A stretch of DNA of 64,000 nucleotides from Actinotalea sp. Marseille-Q4924. GTDB taxonomy: Bacteria > Actinomycetota > Actinomycetes > Actinomycetales > Cellulomonadaceae. Every line of letters begins with the position of its first letter. The stretch's first letter is position 1. Both the position numbers and the translations under genes were made by a program. Shown piece after piece: positions 21,242-29,930 of this stretch. Location: positions 465,881 to 529,880 of the forward strand of contig NZ_CAKAKB010000002.1 of NCBI RefSeq assembly GCF_916618755.1, given 5' to 3'. Below the pieces are notes generated by a model. It saw only the letters and a program-made list of their open reading frames with translations. It was not told the DNA's origin and made no database searches.

Positions 21242-23656
21242 GTGGACCAACCCCCCGCCATGCCCCAGGTGTCCGACCGCGTCAGAGACCTGCACGCCCG
21301 GATGACCCTCGAGGAGAAGCTGGCCCAGATCGTCGGCTACTGGCTCGACCAGAACGGCACCGTGGCCCCGATGCAGTCCGAGATGGCCTCGGGGCAGAAG
21401 GACCCGGGTCTCCTGCGTGAGGTCACCGAGCACGGGATCGGCCACTACACCCGCGTGTACGGCACCCGTCCCGTCGACCCTGTGGAGCGGGCCGGCTGGC
21501 TCTGGGCGGAGCAGCGCAGGCTGAAGCGCGAGACGCGTCTCGGCATCCCGGCGCTCGTCCACGAGGAGTGCCTCACGGGCCTGGCGGCGTGGCGTGCCGC
21601 GACCTTCCCGACGCCGTTGGCGTGGGGCGCGTCCTTCGACCCGGAGCTCGTGCGCGAGGTCGGCCGGGCCATCGGCGGCTCGATGCGCACCCTGGGCGTC
21701 CACCAGGGCCTCGCGCCCGTCCTCGACGTCGTCCGCGACCCGCGCTGGGGGCGGGTCGACGAGTGCATCGGGGAGGACCCGTACCTGGTCGGCACGGTGG
21801 GGACCGCCTACGTCCGCGGGCTCCAGGAGAGCGGGGTGCACGCCACGCTCAAGCACTTCGCCGGCTACTCCGGGTCGATCGCCGGACGCAACCACGCGCC
21901 CGTGGCCGCCGGACCCCGCGAGATCGCGGACGTCTACCTCCCGCCGTTCGAGATGGCGGTCCTCGAGGGCGGCGCCCGGTCGGTCATGAACTCGTACGCC
22001 GAGCTCGACGGCGTGCCCGTGGCGGCGAGCGAGGAGCTCCTGACGGAGCTGCTGCGGGAGCGGTGGGGGTTCGACGGCGTGGTCGTCGCCGACTACTTCG
22101 CCGTGGCGTTCCTCGAGGTGATGCACCGGGTGGCGGCCGACCGGGGCGAGGCAGCGGCACAGGCGCTGCGCGCCGGGATCGACGTGGAGCTGCCGACGGG
22201 CGACGCGTACCTGGAGCCGCTCGCCGAGCAGGTGCGGTCCGGGGCGCTCGCCGAGGCCTACGTGGACCGCGCCGTGCTCCGCGCGCTCCAGCAGAAGGAG
22301 GACCTCGGCCTGCTCGACCCCGACGCGTTCGAGGACGAGCCACCCCGGGCGGTCGACCTCGACCCCCCGGAGCACCGTGCGCTGGCGCGGCGGCTCGCGG
22401 AGGAGTCCGTCGTCCTCCTCGCGAACGACGGGACGCTGCCGCTGGGCGGATGGGAGACGCCGCCGTCGCGCGTCGCCGTCATCGGACCGAACGCGGCCCG
22501 GGCCGACGCACTCATGGGGTGCTACTCCTTCGTCAACCACGTCCTGCCGCACCACCCCGGCGTCGCGGCGGGGATCGACATCCCGTCGGTGGCGGACGCC
22601 CTTCCGGCGGCCTTCGCGACCGCGGGCCTCCCCGCACCCCAGCTGGTCGTGGTGGAGGGCTGCACCGTCGACGGCGACGAGCAGGAGTTCGACGAGGCCG
22701 TCGACGCCGCCTCCGGCGCGGACCTCGCCGTCGTCGTCGTGGGCGACCACGCCGGGCTCTTCGGTCGGGGGACCGTGGGCGAGGGCAACGACGCGGAGTC
22801 CCTCGACCTGCCGGGGGCACAGCGACGCATGGTCGAGGCGGTGGTGGCGACGGGGACCCCGGTGGTCCTGGTCCTCGTCACGGGTCGCCCGTACGCCGTC
22901 GGGTGGGCGCTCGACGCCGACGGACCCGCTCCGGCGGCCGTCCTCCAGGCCTTCTTCCCCGGTGAGGAGGGAGGCGCGGCGATCGCCGACGTCCTCACGG
23001 GCTCCGTGAACCCGTCGGGACGGCTGCCGGTGTCGTTGCCCCGCAGCACGGGTGCCCAGCCGTACACCTACCTGCACCCGGTGCTCGGCGGGCCGTCCGA
23101 CGTGACGTCGGCCGACTCCTCCCCGACCCGGCCGTTCGGTTTCGGGCTGTCGTACACCGCGTTCACGTACGCGGACCTCGCGGTGGACCGGTCCGTCGCC
23201 GCCGGCAAGGCCTTCGACGCGGCCGTCACGGTCACCAACACCGGCACGGTGGCCGGGTCGGACGTCGTCCAGCTCTACGGCCACGACGTGCAGGGCACGG
23301 TGACGCGACCCGTCGAGCAGCTCCTCGGGTACGCCCGCGTCACGCTGGCGCCGGGGGAGTCCGTGCGCCTCACCTTCCGTGTCCCCACCGGTCGGTTCGC
23401 CTTCTCGGACCGCCGCATGGTCCGGGTGGTGGAGCCGGGCGACGTCCAGGTCTGGGCGGCCTCGCACGCCGGTGCGTCCCACGACGGCTCGGCGACGGAC
23501 GGGACGACGGGCGGGGCCATCCCCAGCCGGGAACGGCAGGGGCTGTCGGTGCCGGGCACCGCGACGCCGCGCGCGGTCGTCGCCATCGTCGGTGACCTCC
23601 ACGAGGTCTCCTTGCTGGACCCGCGGACCGTCCAGGTCGATCGGGCCCGGGTGTGA
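21242..23656 (+). CDS. Glycoside hydrolase family 3 protein (beta-xylosidase/beta-glucosidase type)
   Basis: Retaining exo-glycosidase of 804 aa. The N-terminal TIM barrel includes the substrate-binding KHFAGYS segment and the nucleophile Asp284 in VVVADYF. The (alpha/beta)6 sandwich begins near residue 375 with LAEESVVLLANDG, and a fibronectin-III-like domain, beginning near AFTYADLAVDRS, ends the protein. No signal peptide is seen, so it should act on imported oligosaccharides. GTG at 21242 is chosen because AAGGAG at 21227-21232 sits nine bases upstream; GTG at 21218 lies before that site. The stop overlaps the GH43 copy 2 start by four bases. Next to two GH43 genes, xylosidase activity is the best guess. 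Confidence 0.9.
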   Translation: MDQPPAMPQVSDRVRDLHARMTLEEKLAQIVGYWLDQNGTVAPMQSEMASGQKDPGLLREVTEHGIGHYTRVYGTRPVDPVERAGWLWAEQRRLKRETRLGIPALVHEECLTGLAAWRAATFPTPLAWGASFDPELVREVGRAIGGSMRTLGVHQGLAPVLDVVRDPRWGRVDECIGEDPYLVGTVGTAYVRGLQESGVHATLKHFAGYSGSIAGRNHAPVAAGPREIADVYLPPFEMAVLEGGARSVMNSYAELDGVPVAASEELLTELLRERWGFDGVVVADYFAVAFLEVMHRVAADRGEAAAQALRAGIDVELPTGDAYLEPLAEQVRSGALAEAYVDRAVLRALQQKEDLGLLDPDAFEDEPPRAVDLDPPEHRALARRLAEESVVLLANDGTLPLGGWETPPSRVAVIGPNAARADALMGCYSFVNHVLPHHPGVAAGIDIPSVADALPAAFATAGLPAPQLVVVEGCTVDGDEQEFDEAVDAASGADLAVVVVGDHAGLFGRGTVGEGNDAESLDLPGAQRRMVEAVVATGTPVVLVLVTGRPYAVGWALDADGPAPAAVLQAFFPGEEGGAAIADVLTGSVNPSGRLPVSLPRSTGAQPYTYLHPVLGGPSDVTSADSSPTRPFGFGLSYTAFTYADLAVDRSVAAGKAFDAAVTVTNTGTVAGSDVVQLYGHDVQGTVTRPVEQLLGYARVTLAPGESVRLTFRVPTGRFAFSDRRMVRVVEPGDVQVWAASHAGASHDGSATDGTTGGAIPSRERQGLSVPGTATPRAVVAIVGDLHEVSLLDPRTVQVDRARV

Positions 23657-25197
23657 CGAGCGTCGGCAACCCCATCCTGCCCGGCTGCCACCCGGACCCG
23701 TCGATCTGCCGCGTCGGGGACACCTTCTACCTGGTGACCTCGACGTTCGAGTACCTCCCGGGCCTACCGGTCTTCCGGAGCCGTGACCTCGCGCACTGGG
23801 AGCGGATCGGCCACGTCGTCGACCGGCCCGGGCAGCTCGACTACACGGGCATCGCCTCGTCCGGCGGGCTGTACGCGCCGACGCTGCGGCACCACGGCGG
23901 CCTGTTCTGGCTGGTCTGCACGCTCGTCGACCAGGGCGACGACTCCCGTGGTGGCAACTTCCTCATGACGGCGCAGGACCCGTCCGGTCCGTGGTCGGAC
24001 CCCGTCTGGCTGGAGGCCGACGGCATCGACCCGTCGATCTTCTTCGACGACGACGGCCGTGCGTGGGTCCACGGGACACGGCTCGCCCGTGAGCCCGAGT
24101 GGTTCCACCAGACCGAGGTGTGGCTGCGTGAGCTCGACCTGGAGCGGAGGGAGCTCGTCGGACCGGAGCACGTCCTGTGGACCGGCGCGCTCAAGGGCGC
24201 CGTCTGGGCGGAGGGCCCGCACCTGTACAAGGTCGACGGCCGCTACCTCCTCCTCGCCGCCGAGGGCGGCACGGAGATCCACCACGCCGTGTGCGTCGCC
24301 CGGGCGGACACCGTCACGGGCCCGTACGAGGGCAGCCGGGCCAACCCGGTGCTGACCCATCGCGACCTCGGCCGCAGCGCCGACGTCGTCGGGGTCGGCC
24401 ACGCCGACCTCGTCCAGGGTGCCGACGGCTCCTGGTGGGCGGTGCTCCTCGGGATGCGTCCCTACGGCGGGTACCACTACAACCTCGGCCGGGAGACCTT
24501 CCTCGTGCCCGTCACGTGGGAGGACGGCTGGCCGCTCTTCGCGCCGGGGACGGGCCGGGTCACCCCGACGGTCGAGGTCCCCGCGGCCGTCACGGCGTCC
24601 GACGACGGCGCGACCTCAGGCGTCGTGGCAGCGCACGACCTCCGCTGGACCGCCGTGCGTGCGCTGCCGCAGGAGGTCGCGGTCCCTCATGGCGAGGGCT
24701 GGGAGCTGCCCGTCAGGCCGGCCACGCTCGCGGACCTCGACGTGCCGGCATTCCTGGGGCTGCGTCAGCAGCACCGCGACGTCGACGTCTCGGCGGTCCT
24801 GGTGGCCGGACCCGGGCCGCAGGACGAGGTCGGTCTGGCCGTCCGCCAGTCCGAGAAGCAGCACGTGCTCCTCCATGTGACCGGCGGCGAGGAGCGGCGA
24901 GCGGTCGCCGTCCGGGTCGACGACGGGTCCCGCACGGTGCTGGGCGAGGTGCCTGTTCACGGTGGGAGCGACCGCGTCCGCCTCAGCGTCTCGGCGCGCG
25001 GCCAGGACTACGCGCTCCTGGTCCAGGAGGAGGGCGCGGAGCCCGTCCACGTCGCCACGGCGGACGGGCGGTGGCTCGACAGCGTCACCACCGGGGGCTT
25101 CCTCGGTCTCTGGATCGGCGTCTACGCCACCAGCACGGGACGGCCCACCACGGCGAGCGTGACGGTCGAGCAGGTGACGTACGTCCCTCAGGGGTGA
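23653..25197 (+). CDS. Glycoside hydrolase family 43 protein (beta-xylosidase/arabinofuranosidase type), copy 2
   Basis: GH43 five-bladed propeller of 514 aa with the same C-terminal beta-sandwich layout as copy 1. Catalytic residues are Asp15 in CHPDPS, Asp126 in DGIDPSIFFDDDG and Glu187 in WAEGPHLY. It lacks the ~17-residue N-terminal extension of copy 1 and has no signal peptide. Long stretches match copy 1 almost residue for residue (RVGD, FEYxPGLPV, SRDLxHW, GHVVDRP, GLYAPTLRHH), so the two are paralogues. It is translationally coupled to the GH3 gene and ends the locus, with a hairpin starting at its stop codon. Confidence 0.9.
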   Translation: MTSVGNPILPGCHPDPSICRVGDTFYLVTSTFEYLPGLPVFRSRDLAHWERIGHVVDRPGQLDYTGIASSGGLYAPTLRHHGGLFWLVCTLVDQGDDSRGGNFLMTAQDPSGPWSDPVWLEADGIDPSIFFDDDGRAWVHGTRLAREPEWFHQTEVWLRELDLERRELVGPEHVLWTGALKGAVWAEGPHLYKVDGRYLLLAAEGGTEIHHAVCVARADTVTGPYEGSRANPVLTHRDLGRSADVVGVGHADLVQGADGSWWAVLLGMRPYGGYHYNLGRETFLVPVTWEDGWPLFAPGTGRVTPTVEVPAAVTASDDGATSGVVAAHDLRWTAVRALPQEVAVPHGEGWELPVRPATLADLDVPAFLGLRQQHRDVDVSAVLVAGPGPQDEVGLAVRQSEKQHVLLHVTGGEERRAVAVRVDDGSRTVLGEVPVHGGSDRVRLSVSARGQDYALLVQEEGAEPVHVATADGRWLDSVTTGGFLGLWIGVYATSTGRPTTASVTVEQVTYVPQG

Positions 25198-25216
25198 GCA
25201 CCGCCCCCCGCGGTGC
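25198..25216 (+). terminator. Hairpin after GH43 copy 2
   Basis: GCACCGC and GCGGTGC form a 7-bp stem around a five-C loop, starting one base after the GH43 stop. There is no T-run. It is a candidate end for the sugar operon. Confidence 0.45.
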
Positions 25217-25228
25217 GACCATGACGGC

Positions 25229-25879
25229 ATGGACCTCTCCCACGCCGACGTCACCGCCGCCGTCGACCCGCGCCACTGGCGTGTCGTGCTCGGCCGGCTC
25301 CAGGCCACGTTCCGCACCGGCAGCTTCGTGCGCGGTGCCGAGCTCGTGTCGCGCGTCACCGAGGCGGCGGAGGAGGCGGGGCACCACCCCGACGTCGTGC
25401 TGCGGTACCCGGCCGTGACGCTCACCCTCGTCTCGCACGACGTCGGCCGGCTCACCGACCGCGACATCGCGCTGGCGCGGCGCATCAGCGCGCTCGCCGA
25501 CGAGGCGGGCCTCGAGGCCGACGTCACGGCACCGCGGATGCTCGAGATCGCCGTCGACGCCCTCGACATCCCCGCCGTGCTGCCGTTCTGGCGCGCCGTC
25601 CTGGGCTACGTCGACGACCCGCACCGGCCGGGGCAGCTCGTGGACCCGGCCGGGACCGGCCCGACGGTCTGGTTCCAGCAGATGGATGCGCCCCGGCCGC
25701 AGCGGAACCGGCTGCACGTGGACGTCGACGTGCCGCACGACCTCGCCGAGCGCCGCATCGCCGAGGCGGTGGCCGCCGGCGGACGCGTCGTCGGCGACGA
25801 GCGCGCGCCCGCCTTCTGGGTGCTCGCCGACCCCGAGGGCAACGAGGCGTGCGTGTGCACCTGGCAGGGACGGGACTGA
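25229..25879 (+). CDS. Pterin-4a-carbinolamine dehydratase-VOC domain fusion protein
   Basis: A two-domain protein of 216 aa. Residues 1-95 are a pterin-4a-carbinolamine dehydratase (PCD/DCoH) domain, recognised by AAEEAGHHPDVVLRYPAVTL with the catalytic histidine pair at about 52-53 and a SHDVGRLTDRDIALARRI helix. Residues ~105-216 form a glyoxalase/VOC domain (beta-alpha-beta-beta-beta halves, with FWRAVLGY and a C-terminal VLADPEGNEACVC). PCD normally recycles the pterin cofactor of aromatic amino acid hydroxylases; no such hydroxylase is in the window. The role of the VOC part is unknown. It is a single gene between the sugar locus and ilvD. Confidence 0.82.
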   Translation: MDLSHADVTAAVDPRHWRVVLGRLQATFRTGSFVRGAELVSRVTEAAEEAGHHPDVVLRYPAVTLTLVSHDVGRLTDRDIALARRISALADEAGLEADVTAPRMLEIAVDALDIPAVLPFWRAVLGYVDDPHRPGQLVDPAGTGPTVWFQQMDAPRPQRNRLHVDVDVPHDLAERRIAEAVAAGGRVVGDERAPAFWVLADPEGNEACVCTWQGRD

Positions 25880-25979
25880 CGCGGACCAGCCGACGGCCCG
25901 GCGTGCTGGGCGCCCCGGCGCGGTCGACGGCTGTCGGTCCGCACTGCGGCCGCTCCGGTGCGCCCCGTGGTCGCGGTCC

Positions 25980-25985
25980 TAGACT
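25980..25985 (+). promoter_or_regulatory. -10 box of ilvD
   Basis: TAGACT ends 6 bases before the ilvD ATG at 25992, with no room for a ribosome binding site, so the mRNA is probably leaderless. No attenuator precedes ilvD. Confidence 0.55.
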
Positions 25986-25991
25986 CCGGCC

Positions 25992-27701
25992 ATGACGCAG
26001 ACCCCCGACGGTGCCGTCGACATCAAGCCCCGCAGCCGCCAGGTGACCGACGGTCTGGAGGCGACCGCCGCGCGCGGCATGCTGCGCGCCGTCGGCATGG
26101 GCGACAGCGACTTCGCCAAGCCGCAGATCGGCGTCGCGAGCTCGTGGAACGAGATCACGCCGTGCAACCTCTCCCTGGACCGGCTCGCCAAGGCCGTGAA
26201 GAACGGCGTCCACGCGGGCGGGGGCTTCCCGCTGGAGTTCGGCACGATCTCGGTGTCGGACGGCATCTCGATGGGGCACGAGGGGATGCACTTCTCCCTG
26301 GTGAGCCGGGACGTCATCGCGGACAGCGTCGAGACGGTCATGCAGGCCGAGCGCCTCGACGGCTCGGTGCTCCTGGCGGGCTGCGACAAGTCGCTGCCGG
26401 GGATGCTCATGGCGGCCGCCCGTCTGGACCTGGCGTCGGTGTTCCTCTACGCGGGCTCCATCGCTCCCGGCTGGGTCAAGCTCTCCGACGGGACCGAGAA
26501 GGAGGTCACGATCATCGACGCCTTCGAGGCGGTCGGCGCGTGCGCCCGGGGCCTCATGAGCACGGAGGACGTGGACCGCATCGAGCGGGCCATCTGCCCG
26601 GGTGAGGGCGCGTGCGGTGGCATGTACACCGCCAACACCATGGCCTCGGTCGCGGAGGCGATGGGCATGTCCCTGCCGGGCTCCGCCGCGCCGCCGTCGG
26701 CGGACCGCCGGCGCGACCAGTTCGCGCAGCGCTCCGGCGAGGCGGTCGTGGAGCTCCTGCGCCGCGGCATCACGGCCCGGCAGATCATGACGAAGGAGGC
26801 GTTCGAGAACGCCATCGCCGTGGTCATGGCTTTCGGCGGGTCCACCAATGCGGTCCTGCACCTCCTGGCGATCGCCCACGAGGCCGAGGTCGACCTCACG
26901 CTCGCCGACTTCGCGCGCGTCGCGGAGAAGGTGCCGCACCTGGGCGACCTCAAGCCGTTCGGGCGCTACGTCATGAACGACGTGGACCGCATCGGCGGCG
27001 TCCCGGTGCTCATGAAGGCGCTGCTGGACGCCGGCCTGCTGCACGGCGACTGCCTGACGGTGACGGGCAAGACGGTCGCCGAGAACCTCGCGGACGTGAA
27101 CCCGCCGGACCCCGACGGCAAGATCCTGCGTGCCCTGGACAACCCGATCCATCGCACCGGGGGCATCACGATCCTGCACGGCTCGCTCGCCCCGGAGGGT
27201 GCGGTGGTGAAGTCCGCGGGGTTCGACTCCGACGTGTTCGAGGGGACCGCGCGGGTCTTCGACCGCGAGCGTGCCGCGATGGACGCCCTCGAGGACGGCA
27301 CGATCGTCGCGGGCGACGTCGTCGTCATCCGGTACGAGGGCCCCAAGGGCGGACCCGGCATGCGGGAGATGCTGGCCATCACCGGTGCGATCAAGGGTGC
27401 GGGCCTGGGCAAGGACGTGCTCCTCCTCACGGACGGCCGGTTCTCCGGCGGCACCACCGGGTTGTGCGTCGGCCACGTCGCGCCGGAGGCCGTCGACGCC
27501 GGTCCCATCGCCTTCGTCCGGGACGGCGACCGCATCCGGCTCGACGTCCGCAACGCGACCCTCGAGCTGCTCGTGGACGAGGAGGAGATGGTCGGCCGCC
27601 GTCAGGGCTGGGAGCCCCTGCCCCCGCGCTACACGCGGGGCGTCCTCGCCAAGTACGCGAAGCTCGTCCAGTCGGCGTCCAAGGGAGCCGTCCTGGGCTG
27701 A
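25992..27701 (+). CDS. ilvD: Dihydroxy-acid dehydratase IlvD
   Basis: Fe-S dehydratase of 569 aa for the third common step of valine and isoleucine synthesis, turning 2,3-dihydroxy acids into 2-keto acids. Cluster and metal-binding motifs are present: the [13 protein letters not shown] segment, AGCDKSLPG, and [15 protein letters not shown]. The C-terminal domain has [20 protein letters not shown]. Length is that of the short [2Fe-2S] class. It is transcribed alone, probably from a leaderless promoter, and is followed at once by a terminator hairpin, so it is separate from the attenuated ilvB operon next door. Confidence 0.97.
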   Translation: MTQTPDGAVDIKPRSRQVTDGLEATAARGMLRAVGMGDSDFAKPQIGVASSWNEITPCNLSLDRLAKAVKNGVHAGGGFPLEFGTISVSDGISMGHEGMHFSLVSRDVIADSVETVMQAERLDGSVLLAGCDKSLPGMLMAAARLDLASVFLYAGSIAPGWVKLSDGTEKEVTIIDAFEAVGACARGLMSTEDVDRIERAICPGEGACGGMYTANTMASVAEAMGMSLPGSAAPPSADRRRDQFAQRSGEAVVELLRRGITARQIMTKEAFENAIAVVMAFGGSTNAVLHLLAIAHEAEVDLTLADFARVAEKVPHLGDLKPFGRYVMNDVDRIGGVPVLMKALLDAGLLHGDCLTVTGKTVAENLADVNPPDPDGKILRALDNPIHRTGGITILHGSLAPEGAVVKSAGFDSDVFEGTARVFDRERAAMDALEDGTIVAGDVVVIRYEGPKGGPGMREMLAITGAIKGAGLGKDVLLLTDGRFSGGTTGLCVGHVAPEAVDAGPIAFVRDGDRIRLDVRNATLELLVDEEEMVGRRQGWEPLPPRYTRGVLAKYAKLVQSASKGAVLG

Positions 27702-27712
27702 GCCCTCGCCAC

Positions 27713-27744
27713 CGGTGGGAGCGGGCGCGCTCCTGCTCCCACCG
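27713..27744 (+). terminator. Terminator hairpin after ilvD
   Basis: A perfect 10-bp stem, CGGTGGGAGC with GCTCCCACCG, around a 12-base loop, starts 12 bases after the ilvD stop. No T-run follows, as is common in GC-rich actinobacteria. Confidence 0.7.
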
Positions 27745-27797
27745 CGTGGCCGGATGATGGACACGTGAACCACGATGTGAGACCGGCGGGTCGCTGC

Positions 27798-27826
27798 GTG
27801 ACACAGCACCTACGCGGGCGTAGGCT
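27798..27826 (+). promoter_or_regulatory. Promoter of the ilvB operon
   Basis: GTGACA (27798-27803) and TAGGCT (27821-27826) are separated by exactly 17 bases and match -35 and -10 consensus well. Transcription should start near 27833, at or one base before the GTG of the leader peptide at 27834. Confidence 0.75.
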
Positions 27827-27833
27827 GCCGGAC

Positions 27834-27863
27834 GTGCAGACGATCCTCGTAGTACTCGCCTAG
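27834..27863 (+). CDS. ilvB leader peptide (attenuation control)
   Basis: Nine-residue leader peptide Met-Gln-Thr-Ile-Leu-Val-Val-Leu-Ala, then TAG. Five successive codons are the three branched-chain amino acids, so ribosome speed here reports charging of Ile, Leu and Val tRNAs. The two valine codons are both GTA, a rare codon in a genome this GC-rich, which should raise sensitivity. The GTG start is 7 bases after the -10 box, so translation is probably leaderless. A GGCGC/GCGCC pairing (27863-27867 with 27897-27901) could form a pause structure before the terminator at 27904-27940. Amino acid starvation should stall the ribosome, prevent the terminator and turn on ilvB, the racemase and ilvN. 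Confidence 0.85.
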   Translation: MQTILVVLA

Positions 27864-27903
27864 GCGCCGGCCGACCGCCAGCCAGGCATCGTCCGCGCGC
27901 CGA

Positions 27904-27940
27904 CCCCTCGCAGCCCACCTGACGGGCGGAGGGGCTTTTT
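27904..27940 (+). terminator. ilvB attenuator terminator
   Basis: CCCCTC (27904-27909) pairs with GAGGGG (27929-27934). Inside, GCCC (27913-27916) pairs with GGGC (27924-27927) around a 7-base loop. A C and five T follow. This is an intrinsic terminator between the leader peptide and ilvB, and it shows that the ATG at 27942, directly after the T-run, is not the ilvB start. Confidence 0.85.
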
Positions 27941-28013
27941 CATGTCGGGGCCCCCGCGGCACCGGCACGACCGCAGCACCACCCGCACCACCCGCACCAC
28001 CAGGGAGAGCGAC

Positions 28014-29930
28014 ATGGCACAGGGCACGCAGGCCCCGCCCACGGGGAGCGGCCGTCCGGCCGCCGAGACCGCCCGGCCGCAGCCGGCCGTCACGCCCGCG
28101 GACGTACGGCCCGCCGTCGTCCCGGGGCGTGGACCGGCCGGAGGTGCCTCCACGGCCCCCGCGTCGGTCGTCGCGGCCGGCACGCCGATGTCCGGCGCCG
28201 AGTCCATCGTCCGCTCGCTCGAGGCGGCCGGCACCGAGGTGGTCTTCGGCATCCCCGGCGGCGCCATCCTGCCGACGTACGACCCGCTCATGGACTCCAG
28301 CGCGCTGCGCCACATCCTCGTGCGCCACGAGCAGGGCGCCGGGCACGCGGCCTCGGGGTACGCCTACGCGACCGGCCGGGTGGGCGTCTGCATGGCGACG
28401 TCCGGACCGGGCGCCACGAACCTCGTCACCCCCATCGCGGACGCCAACATGGACTCGGTGCCCATGGTGGCGATCACCGGCCAGGTCGGCGCCTCGATGA
28501 TCGGCACGGACGCCTTCCAGGAGGCGGACATCGTCGGCATCACGCTGCCGATCACCAAGCACAACTTCCTCGTGACCGACCCCGACGAGATCCCCAAGGT
28601 GATCGCGCAGGCGTTCCACATCGCCCGGACCGGCCGCCCCGGCCCGGTCCTCGTCGACATCGCGAAGTCGGCCATGCAGACGCAGACGACGTTCACCTGG
28701 CCGCAGTCGGTGGAGCTGCCGGGCTACCACCCGGTGACCAAGCCCCACGCCAAGCAGATCCGCGAGGCCGCACGGCTGCTGGCCACGGCCCGCCGGCCGG
28801 TGCTGTACGTCGGTGGCGGCGCGATCCGCTCGGGTGCGAGCGCCGAGCTGCGGCGCCTCGTCGACCTGTCCGGCGCGCCGGCCGTCACGACGCTCATGGC
28901 GCGCGGCGCGCTTCCTGACTCCCACCCGCAGCACCTCGGGATGCCGGGCATGCACGGCACGGTCCCGGCCGTCGCGGCGCTGCAGAAGGCCGACCTCATC
29001 GTCGCTCTGGGCGCCCGCTTCGACGACCGCGTCACCGGCAAGCTCTCGTCGTTCGCGCCGCACGCCACGATCGTGCACGCGGACATCGACCCGGCGGAGA
29101 TCGGCAAGAACCGCCGCGCGGACGTGCCGATCGTCGGTGACCTGCGCGAGGTCATCGCCGACCTGCTCCCGGAGCTCACCCGCGAGCACGCCCAGCACGG
29201 CAAGCCGGACCTCGAGGCGTGGTGGCGCCAGATCGACGACTGGCGCGAGACCTTCCCGCTCGGCTACACCGACCCCGACGACGGGCACCTCGCCCCCCAG
29301 CGGGTCATCCAGCGCCTCGGGGAGATCGCGGGCCCGGAGGCGATCTACGTCGCCGGCGTGGGTCAGCACCAGATGTGGGCGGCGCAGTTCATCCGCTACG
29401 AGCGCCCGAGCTCGTGGCTGAACTCCGGCGGCCTGGGGACCATGGGCTACGCCGTGCCGGCGGCCATGGGCGCCAAGGTCGGCGACCCCGACCGGACCGT
29501 CTGGGCCATCGACGGCGACGGCTGCTTCCAGATGACCAACCAGGAGCTCGCGACCTGCGCGATCAACGAGATCCCCATCAAGGTCGCGGTCGTGAACAAC
29601 TCCTCGCTCGGCATGGTGCGGCAGTGGCAGACGCTCTTCTACGAGTCCCGCTACTCCAACACCGACCTGCACACCGGCCACGGCACGGTGCGCATCCCGG
29701 ACTTCGTCAAGCTCGCAGACGCCTACGGGTGCGTGGGCCTGCGCTGCGAGAGCCCCGCCGACGTCGACGCCACGGTCAAGCGGGCCATGGAGATCGACGA
29801 CCAGCCCGTCGTCGTGGACTTCACCGTCTCGCGCGACGCGATGGTGTGGCCGATGGTCGCCGCCGGCGTGAGCAACGACGAGATCCAGTACGCCCGCGGC
29901 ATCAGCCCCGCCTGGGACCGGGAGGACTGA
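28014..29930 (+). CDS. ilvB: Acetolactate synthase large subunit IlvB
   Basis: ThDP- and FAD-dependent catalytic subunit, 638 aa, of acetohydroxyacid synthase, which makes 2-acetolactate (valine, leucine) and 2-aceto-2-hydroxybutyrate (isoleucine). The activating glutamate is in HEQGAGHAA. The ThDP/Mg motif begins [12 protein letters not shown] and ends at VVNNSS. Domains follow the usual order: PYR, FAD/regulatory, PP. An N-terminal extension of ~55 residues rich in Ala, Pro and Gly precedes the conserved part. ATG at 28014 has a GGGAGAG ribosome binding site; ATG at 27942 abuts the attenuator T-run. Expression is set by the leader peptide upstream. Its stop directly abuts the racemase start. 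Confidence 0.96.
   Translation: MAQGTQAPPTGSGRPAAETARPQPAVTPADVRPAVVPGRGPAGGASTAPASVVAAGTPMSGAESIVRSLEAAGTEVVFGIPGGAILPTYDPLMDSSALRHILVRHEQGAGHAASGYAYATGRVGVCMATSGPGATNLVTPIADANMDSVPMVAITGQVGASMIGTDAFQEADIVGITLPITKHNFLVTDPDEIPKVIAQAFHIARTGRPGPVLVDIAKSAMQTQTTFTWPQSVELPGYHPVTKPHAKQIREAARLLATARRPVLYVGGGAIRSGASAELRRLVDLSGAPAVTTLMARGALPDSHPQHLGMPGMHGTVPAVAALQKADLIVALGARFDDRVTGKLSSFAPHATIVHADIDPAEIGKNRRADVPIVGDLREVIADLLPELTREHAQHGKPDLEAWWRQIDDWRETFPLGYTDPDDGHLAPQRVIQRLGEIAGPEAIYVAGVGQHQMWAAQFIRYERPSSWLNSGGLGTMGYAVPAAMGAKVGDPDRTVWAIDGDGCFQMTNQELATCAINEIPIKVAVVNNSSLGMVRQWQTLFYESRYSNTDLHTGHGTVRIPDFVKLADAYGCVGLRCESPADVDATVKRAMEIDDQPVVVDFTVSRDAMVWPMVAAGVSNDEIQYARGISPAWDRED

Noticed and set aside
20147..23602. 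A 1151-codon open frame on the minus strand opposite the permease and GH3 genes
   Set aside because: It is a shadow of high-GC codon bias: Arg/Gly/His-rich, no domain, and opposite well-supported genes with catalytic motifs.
27942..27944. ATG as the ilvB start
   Set aside because: It directly follows the attenuator T-run, has no ribosome binding site, and adds 24 low-complexity codons; ATG 28014 has a good site.
27967..28003. ACC-rich repeats before ilvB as a regulatory array
   Set aside because: Short, imperfect, and consistent with an unstructured leader; no paired or palindromic element was seen.
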